A stretch of DNA of 64,000 nt, from the NCBI GenBank assembly GCA_016748015.1, contig JAAOMT010000741.1:584727-648726 (forward strand). Reading direction: 5' to 3'. The notes under the pieces were generated by a model, which saw only the letters and a program-made list of their open reading frames with translations, searched no databases and was not told where the DNA came from. Below, one piece after another: positions 1 through 10,340 of this stretch. Source of the DNA: Geosiphon pyriformis. Lineage: Eukaryota; Glomeromycota; Glomeromycetes; Archaeosporales; Geosiphonaceae. The position numbers and the translations under genes were made by a program. How positions within the stretch are numbered: position 1 is the stretch's first letter; the number at the start of each line of letters is the position of its first letter.

Positions 1-26
1 AAAAAAAAAAAAAAAAAAAAAAAAAA
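1..26. repeat. Poly(A) homopolymer at window edge
   Basis: An unbroken run of 26 A opens the window, about 30 bp beyond the PKA stop codon. It may be a genuine A tract in the 3' flank of that gene or an assembly/contig edge; the sequence cannot distinguish them. Confidence 0.8.
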
Positions 27-57
27 CAGGATCCCCGAAGAATCAAGATTCTTTGTT

Positions 58-1581
58 TTAGAATAACGGGAATTTTTCACGATATATATCATGACACGGT
101 TTCCCGTAAGGTTCACGTTCTTCGGGATACATATCAAAATTACTTGTGTCCCCATCACCGTTCACATGTGGAATATAAGGTGCCTCAATGTCTTGCCTTA
201 ACAGTCGATCCCAATCCACCCCTTTGAACCAATTATGATTCTTGATGTCCTCACTACCGCCTTTTAAATTTCCGAACCGTTTACTGAGATCGGCGGTAAG
301 CAACCGTTTCAGCAGATCTTTCACGACGGGTTCAAAAAAGTTTGGATATTTCACTCGACCCCCCAAAATTTTTTCGTAGAGACGCATATGATCCTCATCG
401 TAAAATGGTGGGTAACCAGCTAACATTTCGAAAATTAGAACGCCTAATGAGTACCAATCCACGGCTTTGCTATATCCTTTCGATTGAATTACTTCTGGTG
501 CAAGATAATCTGGTGTACCACATAACGTCCAAGTGATGTCGGGTACGTGTTTAGCGAAACCGAAATCGGTTATTTTTATGTGTCCGTTACGATCCAATAA
601 TAAATTTTCGGGTTTCAGATCACGATAGATGATATCCTTTTCATGTAAATATTCAAATGCTAGTAATACTTCTGCAGCATAGAATTTGGCTACATGATCA
701 GGAAAGCGCTAATCGTTCATGATTGCGGATTGCAATAAGAAAAAGGCTTTAGGTCTTAATGAATTTTTCTATGCAGCACTAGTGTTACGGAGACTTCAAA
801 ATACCTGTGTTTTTCGAAGCACGCTAAACAGTTCGCCACCGACAACATAATCCATTACCATGTATAAATTTGCGGAATCTTGAAAGGTGCCCCATAAACC
901 AACCAAGAAAGGATGATTAATTTGTTCGAGAATACGTTTCTCATTATTTGTATGCTCCACTTGTTTAAGACGTACGACTTCGGATTTTTTTAAAACTTTC
1001 ATTGCATAGAAATCTCGATTATGATTTGATTGTGCCAGATGAACCCGTCCAAACGAGCCGGTCCCTAATGTTCGACATAGCTCAAAATTGGCTAGAGATA
1101 ATTCTCGGTTGAATGACAATTCCGGGTCAGTTTCTAGTGGGTGTCGAGTGTTTCGAAGTTTTTGTGCAAGAGCTTGAACACCATTATCTGGTGTTGTATT
1201 ATTGCTATTCGGTACACTCTGTTGTTCTTCTAGCGTATTATTATTCTCAGGCATATTTATATCTTCTGTTTCGGGATGGTGGTGGTGGTGGTGAGGCTGA
1301 TTCAGTGTTGAAGTTGATGACAAAATATGGTTTTTATCTATTCCTTTTTGCGTAATCCCGTCCGATTTTTCTATTATATTACCAGCTGTTGTATTACTTT
1401 TACACTTAAGAACTTTTAGAGATAAAGATTTGACAGTATTTGGTGACGGTGACTGCGAACCAACAATAGTATCCGAAGGGGAAGGCGAGATGTTGTTTGT
1501 TGAATATGGACCACTGCCGAAGTTATATTTTGGTGATATCCGAACGGAAAGTCGTTGGAAAAAGGACATAGCAACAGGCAT
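58..1581 (-). CDS. cAMP-dependent protein kinase catalytic subunit
   Basis: AGC-family Ser/Thr kinase that phosphorylates targets after cAMP releases its regulatory subunit. Two exons, 1581-805 and 708-58, joined across a 96-bp GT..AG intron in phase 0, give about 475 aa. Residues 1 to about 155 are a Ser/Asn-rich extension with a run of six His. The kinase domain then shows the Gly loop (GTGSFGRV), the ATP lysine (YAMKVLKK), the catalytic loop (YRDLKPEN), DFG, the activation segment [15 protein letters not shown], and a C-terminal AGC tail ending FPLF, matching the FxxF hydrophobic motif of PKA. The intron lies between KTQ and [14 protein letters not shown], a classic PKA stretch. All catalytic residues are present. 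The ATG at 1581 is the first in frame; a second Met lies four codons on. The neighbouring MBD4-like gene is on the same strand with a 910-bp gap. Confidence 0.95.
709..804 (-). other. Intron of the PKA gene
   Basis: Starts GTATTT and ends TTAG on the minus strand, 96 bp. Removing it restores one kinase reading frame. Both flanking exons would otherwise hit stops within a few codons. Confidence 0.9.
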
Positions 1582-2491
1582 GTGTTGGAGAGTTAGGGTT
1601 GTAGTTAAAGTAGTGACAAGCCAAAACCGATATACTTTTGGCAGTTATTACTGTACACCCTTTTTTTTTTTGCTTGTCTTTCCAGTTGGGGAGCTTCTCC
1701 TGCTTCAATATTCCTAAAGAAACGAACCGAAAAAGTCAAAAAAGTTTTTAACAGAGGTCTTGATTTGTTAATTAGTGTATCGTATCCGTGCACGGTGAAT
1801 ATGGTTTTTTACCACTTTCGGAAACTTCATCGGCGACAAGCTTTTCAAGAAATCTTTTTATAGACACGTTCTGCTACGCTTGTTATAATGTTAGATATAT
1901 CCAGTAGAAAGGTCTAGGTTAAAATAAAAAATTTTTTTAAATGCAATTGTCTCCGGGAAAATATCCACTTTTAGACCTTTCGCAGTTGAACAAACATAAT
2001 TTTGTGTAAGCCATTGTGCATCATTGTTCATGCCCACTTATCGCGCTAAAATAAGGTGTATAACTGAGAACGTTAAGTATAAGGTTGTATCCGTGGTTCA
2101 GTTTAGAATTTCTGTGTAAAAATAATGTATTTAATGTATCGCGAAAGTCCGAAAAGATGACCTGATTAGAGAAAGTTCGAATGAAATCGCAAATTTCACA
2201 AGTTGACAAATTTGTTTTGAATTGAAAGCATGGCTAAACTTGTTAAAAATTGATGTACAGTAGTTCTAGAAGGAAAGCTCTAGAACTCACTGTATAAAAA
2301 CTACTCAGTCCCTCAAAAATATACTATTGGAAATATCAGCTAGAAGGCCAGCTTATAAGATTAGGGTTTAAGAGCAAAATATTCGGTTACACGGATTTGA
2401 AAAAGGAATTAATCCGCTTCTGATCCCACAAAACTACAGTAATTTAAAGAACTCCTCATAAATTCTTTTTGTGATATTCTCCTAAATTTAA
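1582..2491. other. Intergenic: PKA upstream region and MBD4-like 3' flank
   Basis: About 910 bp with only short chance ORFs on both strands. On the PKA coding strand it carries an A-rich tract facing a T-run near 1660-1675. No tRNA, repeat or clear core promoter element was recognised. Confidence 0.6.
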
Positions 2492-4063
2492 TTATCCCAT
2501 TTGTCTATATTCATTTGGATCGATTACTGGTCTACACTTATACCCAAGCTTATCCATCCCCCGTCGCCAGTGTATATACAATTGTAAAACTTTATCAGCA
2601 GGCCGGAACCCACTACTCGCTGTCCAGGCATCATCGATTTCGCCACAAAACAAACGCCAACTATCTTCAGCGTATTGCCCCATTCCAAATAGCTCACGAG
2701 GGCTTTTAAAATTCGGATTTTTTAAATATGATTCAGAAAATCTTAAAATCCGTTTTGCTCTAACATTTCTTTGAATTTGCAAAAACAAATTGATTCAACG
2801 TTATTTGATGTAAAAATTACAAAAAATAAAATTCTTTAGCTATCAATGGAAATGCTCACTGTAATCCAAGAGGTTTGAGAAAAGCAGCCAATTCCTTGAT
2901 ATCAACTTTTAAGGCTTCTTGGGGGGATCTATATCGTTCAAAAAATTCCCATAAAAGAGGCACAGCTTTTGTACCTCTTGTTCTGTTCAAGAACATTGTC
3001 GCGATTAAATGCTATAAAATTGAACATATTAGTTAATATCAAATAACCATCCAACCATTGTGAAAATGCTAACCTTCCAAGGGTCATAAAATAATGTTTC
3101 TTGTACAAGATTCAAGGGTGATTGCATGGGAATAAATTTTGGAACCCATTCTCGTTTAGGGTACACAGGTTTATTAAGGTTATGGTTATTATCCTCTTCT
3201 CTTTTCTCAATATCAAGGCTTTTTGATTTAACTAGCTCTTCAGTTGCTTCTGATTGTTTTTCTATTTTGTTAGCCAATGTGGCTATTGAAGAGGAAGAGA
3301 CAGACATGTCTAAATTGGCTTTCCGTTGTACTTTAGATGATGTTTTTGAAGAAAATGATTCTAGTACTTTTTCATCAGCTTTGCTTTTTTTATTCCTTTT
3401 TTGATCTATAATTGAAGGTGATACAGATATCTCCCGATTTTTAGCATCTTGAATACGACAATATCTCAATTGCAATTCAATGCTCTTTTGAATCAGGTCT
3501 TTCTCTTGTTTTTTCTCAAAATTATTTTCCTGGGATTTTTCACCGGATCTTTCTATTTCTTTTAATGAATCTAAGTCAGGAAAATTTCTACTATTTTTAA
3601 AATGTGTGCTTGTAATTGGCCCGTCTTTTTGGTATGTCTCACTTTGGACTGAGGTTGAGTCATTGTTAAATGTAGATACTTTTTTTACGGAAAAATATGG
3701 TGAAATTCTGGTATTTTTCACAGTACAAAACCTTGCATCTCTCTGATTTTTGAATGATGATTTGGCAAGGCGAATTCTTTTGCAATTATTAATTTTATTA
3801 AATTTTCTTTTTTCTTCAACCATTTCTTTAATAATGGGAATTGATTGAGGTTCGGAAGGGGGTGCTTTCACAGTTAAAAAATAAGGCGAGATTTTTTCAG
3901 CAGCCTTCAGACTTTTTTTTGCCCCTCGTTTAAGCGGTGAAGGCTTAATACTACTTTGTACGCTTTCATCTTTAAAATTTTCACCTTTATTATGCGTAGA
4001 TTCCACGGATGATATTGTTTGTGGATGAATGTGAACTGTATGATGGATTAAGTTAACTTTCAT
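2492..4063 (-). CDS. MBD4-like HhH-GPD DNA glycosylase
   Basis: Predicted mismatch DNA glycosylase of the MBD4 class, which excises T or U opposite G, the products of 5-methylcytosine or cytosine deamination. Exons 4063-3074, 3011-2860 and 2768-2492 join with consistent phases to about 472 aa. Residues 1-300 are Lys/Ser-rich and contain two ISPYF motifs (residues 58-62 and 120-124), like the SPYF motifs of MBD4-type proteins. The C-terminal 170 aa follow the glycosylase core: SPLNLVQETLFYDPWK, LIATMFLNRT, FLKPLGL, VRAKRI, then the helix-hairpin-helix ELFGMGQYAEDSWRLFC, with the expected catalytic Asp at about residue 416. No methyl-CpG-binding domain is visible, as in plant MBD4-like enzymes. 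All key residues appear intact. A more distant HhH-GPD relative is the main alternative. Confidence 0.9.
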
Positions 4064-4457
4064 ATTTTGAATATGATATCTCGAATTGGGTTAAGAAGCA
4101 AGCATGAGGGAAAAAAGATTATGGAGAATTTTGGATTTGACGGGATCTACATCACAAGGAGGATCAATCCAAAATATGAAATTCAAAAATAAATAAATAA
4201 ATATTTCATTAATTAAAATTATTGCTGTTTAATTAGCTCTAAATAGCTCATACAATCAATTGATGATTAAAAGATTCTTTCGAGAATCAAGTTTAAAATT
4301 AATAAATATTGTAAAATAAATAAATAAATTCTTTGACATAATTTTCCATGATAGGAATTTAATTTTTAAATCTTCCAAATTTCTACTTTTTTTTTACGAT
4401 AAATTACTTCGCACTTCCCTTCTAAAAATTTTCAAAATTCAATCATTAAAAAATTAA
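4064..4457. other. Intergenic, AT-rich
   Basis: 394 bp between two same-strand genes. Contains short TAAA/AAAT runs (4190-4200, 4310-4330) and, on the minus strand near 4385-4425, a possible last exon of the PB1 gene after an acceptor-like TTTTTAG. Nothing else recognised. Confidence 0.5.
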
Positions 4458-5691
4458 TTAAATATAAAAAAACCTAGAAAAATAGTTGTCACTTGCCGGG
4501 ATTTCTTTAATCGATTCAATCACGTAGCTTGATTTATACCGAGCTAAATCTTGGGATCGTAAGGAATAATGGGTACTCCCGAAATATTGTTTACAACCGG
4601 GTAAGAAACGTAGAATTATCGCAAGATCATGATCAGGCGATTGTTTTGGTAGCGAGTAGGCGCCAGAATGGCCAAGTGCTTTTAAGATCATGATAAAAAA
4701 TTATGTTAATTAGATTTTTGAGAATAAAAGCTAAAAACTTTAGAATGAGAATATCAAGATTCAAAGTGTCACCTTTAACAACATCAGAATCAGCTGTATA
4801 AATTCCAGTACCCCAAATAGCTTTTGTCGATGCATAGGTAAAGGTCAAGTAATCGGCAGGTACCAGTAATTCCACAGCTTCACCATCATCTCCAATTACT
4901 TTACGAGAAGGATAAATAATTACTCGTGGCTCTGCTTTTATAAATGAACTCAAGTTTCCAACTTCTTGCTGTCGTTGTCTGTCAATTTCTATTTCAAAAT
5001 TTTAATTAATTAATTAATTTATTTATTATTTATTTATTTATTTATTTATGATTGAAGAAAGTTTTCATGCATTTCCAAGACTTTTACTTGAAACAGTTTG
5101 ATTTGTGACTTCTTCAACAATCTTTGGCAAATTTTCATTGAACCATTTATGTAGAATCCCTTCAGCGATTTCAATTACATCATCACTTGCATTTATCTAG
5201 TGTTTAAAATGAAGAATTTTTTGAATATTTCAAACCAGAAAAACTTTGAGTTATATAGAAATATTTAGTCACCTTTTGGAAATCAAACCCAACTGATTCA
5301 GGTTTCAATGGTTTTACTACCAAATCAAATCTCAAAATAACTCCATTAAATGAAGGTGGATTGTTTAATGTCCCAGCGATTTCGGCATCGGATGAAATCA
5401 CAATTAAGTCACCTTCTTCATCTATAAAACTAAGTCCAAGTTTGACATAAGGGGAGACATTGAACATTTCACGAAGCTAATAAAGACAAAAAAAAAGTTT
5501 AATAATTTTTGATCTGAGAATTATAGTAATTTTAAATTAAATTCCTCAATTGATTTCAAAAGATTCAACCGAATTACCTGTTCTTCAACTTCGGACCATT
5601 TTACATTTTGTGATAAGGTCACTTTTCTATTCTCTAATTCACCCTCAGGATTAGTATATCGGATTTTGACATTGACAACTGCACCGCCCAT
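4458..5691 (-). CDS. PB1-domain protein with Rxt3/LCCL-like C-terminal segment
   Basis: Five exons fit by splice consensus and phase: 5691-5578, 5476-5273, 5196-5196 down to about 5095, 4988-4773 and 4678 to 4458 or beyond. Residues 1-105 read as a PB1 interaction domain: VNVKIRYTNPEGE with RKVTLS, then LREMFN and an acidic FIDEEGDLIVISSDAEI resembling the PB1 OPCA motif. A helical linker (EGILHKWFNENLPKIVEEV) follows. The C-terminal part has WGTGIYTADSDVV and ALGHSGAYSLP, resembling the conserved core of Rxt3/LCCL domains (YTDDS followed by A..H.G). Rxt3 is a subunit of the Rpd3L histone deacetylase in yeast, but I cannot confirm orthology. The 3' end is uncertain: the reading frame stops at 4458, and a donor at GCAA/GTGAC could instead lead to another exon. 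The ATG at 5691 directly precedes the PB1 strand, supporting this start. Confidence 0.65.
4995..5050. repeat. AATT/TTTA microsatellite inside an intron
   Basis: Runs of TTAA followed by TTTA units occupy the third intron of the PB1-domain gene. Simple repeat only; it does not interrupt coding exons. Confidence 0.75.
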
Positions 5692-6263
5692 GATCAAAGA
5701 TTGTAGAGAAAAATTGTAAACTTGTGAAGGTGATACTAAAACAAATATGTAACTTTTTATAAATTTCTAAAACAGTAAAAGATTAAAATATCTATGGTAC
5801 TTATAATATTCAGAATTTGCAATCTTTGTTTAATATATTTATGTTTGTACCCCACCTCTCGAATTCGTGTCTCTGATAATACTTTTACAAATTTAACACT
5901 GCATCAAAAAAAACTTTATTTCATTAAATCACCAAAGTCAAGTTCAAAAATTTTTTACATCATGAGATTCTTCCAATAAAGAACTTATTCCAACACTGAT
6001 AATTTAAAAAAAAAAAAAAAAAAAAAAAGGCTTAAATCCTGGTCATGATACATTTAGCTTAGGGAAAAAAGGATTTTTTAAATAAAAACTTTTCCATTTA
6101 TTATCCGTTATTATGTCACAGATTTTTATTCAAAATTTCCATCTTTAATTTGAAAAAAGTAAACATTTCGAATAAAAGAATCTCCCAAAAATTATAAACA
6201 AGTAAAATATTATTGTCAAATGACTCTTTTCAACTTTATAATATAGCAACAAAAAAATGTCAA
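5692..6263. other. Intergenic, upstream of the PB1 gene
   Basis: Holds an A homopolymer of about 22 bp near 6007-6028 and AT-rich sequence. A short plus-strand ORF at 5794-5979 shows no recognisable domain. On the minus strand an acceptor-like TTTTAG near 5738 leaves open a 5' UTR intron for the PB1 gene. Confidence 0.5.
6250..6257 (-). terminator. RNA polymerase III T-run terminator
   Basis: Seven T on the minus strand within 15 bp of the 5S 3' end. Pol III terminates in runs of four or more T. Confidence 0.75.
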
Positions 6264-6380
6264 TATTACGGCACCCTGTATTCCCGCGTGGTCCCCCACC
6301 GCAGTACTGACAGAGCCATCAGTGGCTTAACTTCGGAGATCGGACGGGTTCCGGTGCTTTTCACTGTGTATGGCCGTAAT
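6264..6380 (-). rRNA. 5S ribosomal RNA
   Basis: The minus strand reads as a canonical eukaryotic 5S rRNA: it opens ACGGCCATAC, contains AGCACCGGAACCCGTCCGAT, then CCGAAGTTAAGCCACTGATG (A box and central control region) and ends GGGTGCCGTAA, pairing with the 5' end to form helix I. Length is about 117 nt. A T7 run lies just past the 3' end at 6251-6257, as expected for an RNA polymerase III terminator. The gene stands alone between two polymerase II genes, so 5S appears dispersed rather than in a tandem array, as in several fungi. Both termini are good to about 2 nt. Confidence 0.97.
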
Positions 6381-7210
6381 TAAATTTTCTTCAAATATAT
6401 GTTATATATACAATAGTCAACTCTGGTTTTAATAAAATTTGAGCAATGTAGAACAGAAATAATGCTTGGATTGACAACACATCAAGATATTGATAATAAT
6501 ATTCTTTAAACAAAAGCAAAATTTTTCGTTAGCTACTTTTTTATTGATAAAATGATTAATAATAAAACTAAGTTTTTTTTGGTAAATAAGACTTTCCAAA
6601 TATTAATTTGCTCTAAAATAACAAAACACAAAAAAAAATATCGTATTTTCATTTTCTCTTTTATAAATAAAACTGAAACCAAAAAAAAAATGAATTTTGC
6701 TTTTATTTATCAACACATAACACTTTGTTCAATGCAAAATTTTAATGTTAATAATCTTTCTGTTTATTATTTTTGACAAAAAAAAAGCTTAAATAAAAAA
6801 CAATATTTTTTCAATAATAACATTGTTTTTAGACTTGACAATAAATTAAATTAAATTAAAACAATAAAAAATTTTAATGTTAATTATAATGTAGCAATAT
6901 GTATTATTCTTAATGAGACTTAAACAAAATTAAATAATCTACAAGTTGATTTCTTTTTGTTAAATATTATTATAATTCTTTAATTTTGTGATGTTTAAAA
7001 TTATCTATTTATTAAAGTGACAATACAAATATCTTTTTTATTCAAAACTAAATAAATGCATATGGTAATGTACAAAATAGTATAACAAAAAATTTATTTA
7101 ATGTAATATTTCAAAGACATAATCTATAATATTATTATAACATACTCAAGAGTTGAACTTTTTTTTTTTTTACAAACATTGCCAAATTACAGTTAATTCT
7201 TTCATATTCT
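6381..7210. other. AT-rich intergenic spacer
   Basis: About 830 bp between the 5S gene and the subtilase stop. Very AT-rich with many T and A runs; the short ORF at 6552-6776 is Lys/Phe/Ile/Asn-rich and matches no family. It presumably includes the subtilase 3' UTR. Confidence 0.6.
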
Positions 7211-9192
7211 TTACAAGCTCTCAATATAAAGTAACGCATCAGTGGTGCCCTTTGGATAATCGACCAGATTTTTGAGAACGCCTCTAGTTGCCATTTCTTT
7301 GATCAATTTTTGCATTTCGGCTGGAGATTTATTTCCATTTTGACTGATTATAGTAGCAATAAAACCAGCGACATGTGGTGATGCCATGCTCGTACCAGAC
7401 ATTGATTTTACTGGGACATTATTTTCCGTTGTCCAATCAGAAGTTATATTTTGACCTTGAAAACATATATTATTTAAATCTCAAAAAGTAAGTATTTTAA
7501 AGTTTTATGAATAAGAGAAAATTTTATCTACCAGGAGCAAACACATCGACACATGGCCCACCATTCGAAAATTTAGCAATATGGTCAGTTATGTCTGTCG
7601 CCCCAGTTGTGATAGCTTCTGGAGCCGAACTTGGTGAGAAATAGCAAGAGTTCGCACCAGCATAGTTTCCAGCAGCCACCACCACATGTATACCCATTTC
7701 AGTGAGAGCTTTGACTGCCATATTGGCTGGTATGAAATATCTTCCAGTCAGAGAGAGACTAAAAATAACAGATTATTCAAATTATGAAGGAAAGGAATTT
7801 TAAAACTGAAAGGCAGAAACTAGTAATAGTACTTGACAATAGTTTGTTTCCTTTTATCAACTTTATGTTGTTCCGCGACCCAGTTCATCGCCGTAATTAC
7901 TTCACTCCACGCCCCACTACCAATATTGGATAGAGCTTTCACAGCAATTACATTTGCTAGCTTGGCTACACCATATTTTGATCCTGTAAAAAATTATTAT
8001 TTTAGAATTGTTTTTAACCACTAAAGCCCTCCAAATATGTCATCTGAATTGTATACCTGCTATAATTCCTGCCACATGAGTTCCATGTCTATTTGGATTT
8101 TATTCAATTTAAATGAACAGAAAGTTAAATTCTTGGAAAGTTGAACAATTATAATTACCCATAATCATCAAAGCTAGGCGCATTAATTCGAGTGGTTACT
8201 CCCCACTTGGCACGTCCTCCAAAGTCGGAACTCATTGTATTGATTCCTCTATATACCAATATTGAGTTTAACATATTTTCAGGCTAATATCAAGCAGATT
8301 TTCAAAAAAAGATTAATTCAATCGTCTACACAATTTTTTTGGAACTTACGTGTCAATAACATAAACTTTTACATGTCGACCACCAGCAACCGGCGAAGCG
8401 TAAAGAGTATCCAAAGGAAGGGTCCGTTGGTCAATACGGTCCAAATTCTAATAAAAAATAACGGAATGCAAAAAAAAATTTATATTAAAGTTATGATTAC
8501 TAAACAAAAACACTAACCCAAGGTGCATCATTTTGAACTCGCGTTCCAAACTTTTCAGATTGTTCGTCTCCTTCAAGAGCATTTTCCTCAGGTTCAGGTT
8601 GTTCATCTTTTTCAAGAGCATTTTCCTCACGGTCAGGTTGTTCACCTCCTTCAAAAGCATTTTCCTCACGTTCAGATTCATTCAAATCTTCCAAGGCAAT
8701 GTGCACTTCACCATCTGCCGTCACATATGCAATCTCCTCACGTTGTTGCAAAATTTCGGCAACAGCAGGTGTAAACTCACCAACGTACCCGCGAAAACTT
8801 TCACCGATAGAAAATTGGTGCACAATGTCTTGAGAGGCGATTTCTTTTTGGTGAGTATTTCGTTGTTCAAAGCGATTTGAGTCATAAGAAGTTGTCATGA
8901 TCGTGGATAAAATATCAACTACATGTTTGTTGTGGTTTTCTGCTAACCAAGCGAAATGTTCATCGTAAATTGAGGTTTTTTGAGACTTTGAATCGGAGGA
9001 AGTTGCAGTAGCAGAAACAGCTGGATTTGATCCCTCATTGACTAGATCAGGGACAAAAACCACAATGTATCGTTCCTGATTTGGCTCAGTAGCTGATGAA
9101 TTTACTTTTGCTTCTTTACCAGGTGGAACAGCATTGGCAAAGAGCGCTAGTAAAGAACAAAGGAAGAATAAAATGTAAGCATTTTTCAGCAT
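7211..9192 (-). CDS. Secreted subtilisin-like serine protease (S8A, proteinase K type)
   Basis: Endopeptidase made as a secreted zymogen. Seven exons join with consistent phases: 9192-8518, 8447-8350, 8248-8159, 8088-8057, 7983-7833, 7758-7532 and 7455-7211, giving 505 aa. A signal peptide (LFFLCSLLALFANA) is followed by an I9-type propeptide containing RYIVVF, then an acidic segment of three 14-aa repeats, then the catalytic domain. The triad is Asp257 (YVIDTG), His289 (GHGTHVAG) and Ser447 (GTSMASPHVAG); the oxyanion Asn is in VVVAAGNYAG. All are intact. The ATG at 9192 sits directly before the hydrophobic leader. The gene has more introns than its neighbours, one exon being only 32 bp. Fungal proteinase K-like enzymes act outside the cell or in the vacuole; the leader fits either. 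Confidence 0.95.
8555..8680 (-). repeat. In-frame 42-bp tandem repeat (3 units) in the subtilase
   Basis: Three successive 42-bp units each encode 14 residues of the pattern EENA(L/F)E..EQ, an acidic linker between propeptide and catalytic domain. The units differ at several bases but keep the frame. Confidence 0.8.
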
Positions 9193-10340
9193 ATTGTGAA
9201 CTATACTTGATATAGATGAAGATTCTTTAGTAGTTAAGATTATTTGATTCTTTTTGCAAGAATTTCCGAAATAACCAATTCTTTAGTTTTAACTATTGGC
9301 CAAAAATCTCATCAAGCAGTAAGGCTTTATGATAAACCTTCCAAAAATTAACCTCTTTAAATTTCTATAACCAGAAATACTGGCCATTTTGTCTTTATCG
9401 TCTTAAACGCCAATTATAAGCCAATTGTGATATATTACAAGTCTTTGAATAGCCTTGGGAATTGGGCTCCGATGTGTTTTTCGAAATTTTGATTTATTGA
9501 AACAAGTCTTGATATTTCGCTCTTGATAAAGCAGCCTCGTTTATCATCCTATCAACCAAATTGCTATTACGTATGTGTTGGATTCTGAAAATTATAAGTA
9601 ACAGTACAGATTTCTTTTGCAATTCTCAAGACTTTAATTTAAAGGTAATATTTGGGGTAAAACTGCAACAAAACCAGACAAAGTGAACATTCTGTGGCTT
9701 GGTGTTCAAGCTGATGTTGTTATGTTTTTTCCTCCTCAGTGCTAAAAATACTAATATCCCTGTTATTCCTGGTATTCAGTTGGAATTAATCACATAAATA
9801 ATATTTGGCCCGAATTTCTCTCTTCTCTTTAGCTAATTCTTGCTTAATTTCTTTTATTCTTTGAGTTTTACTTTCTTCTTGCCCTTAATTGCTTTACTTG
9901 GTTTTGAATTCATTTCATCTTTTAATATAGGTTAAATTTTTGCATTTTTATCAAGTTCCTCTTAGGAATTATTAGTCAGGCTAAGTCGGCGTTTTTAACC
10001 GATTTTCATCCTCTTCTTTTACTAATTGTCAATAAACTTGAAATGCTTGCATCACGAACTCGGCAAACCTTTCGGACTTTCTTTTTGGGTTGACCGAAAT
10101 CTCTAGTTCTATTTCTTTCTCGTCTCTCATGTAGCAAGAGCTCTGGATCTCCCATTTTAGGGGATTATTTGCCTTCAAGTCTGCCATCTCTGTAAGTTCA
10201 GTAATTTGTAAAGAACCACCTTTCCACAATAATGACTAAAGTAGCATTTACTGGTGTTTGGTCGTCTGAACGAATAAATCTTACGTTCTTTAATGGTGAT
10301 TGTCCTTCCAATCTCTTTCAGGAAATTCAATTTTTTTGTT
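9193..10340. other. Spacer upstream of the subtilase, unassigned
   Basis: About 1.1 kb of moderate composition. The first part should hold the subtilase promoter. A minus-strand reading frame at 10229-10029 contains charged sequence (EKEIELEISVNPKRKSE) but I recognise no domain, and the frame is bounded by stops without convincing splice sites. It could be the remains of a gene or element. Confidence 0.4.

Noticed and set aside
1113-1717. Plus-strand ORFs opposite the PKA N terminus
   Set aside because: Antisense frames of a low-complexity coding exon with no recognisable protein features.
2021-2209. Minus-strand 62-codon ORF in the PKA/MBD4 gap
   Set aside because: No ATG context, domain or splice support; length is expected by chance.
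8523-8880. Plus-strand ORFs opposite the subtilase
   Set aside because: Antisense of the acidic repeat and propeptide; the minus strand encodes the complete protease.
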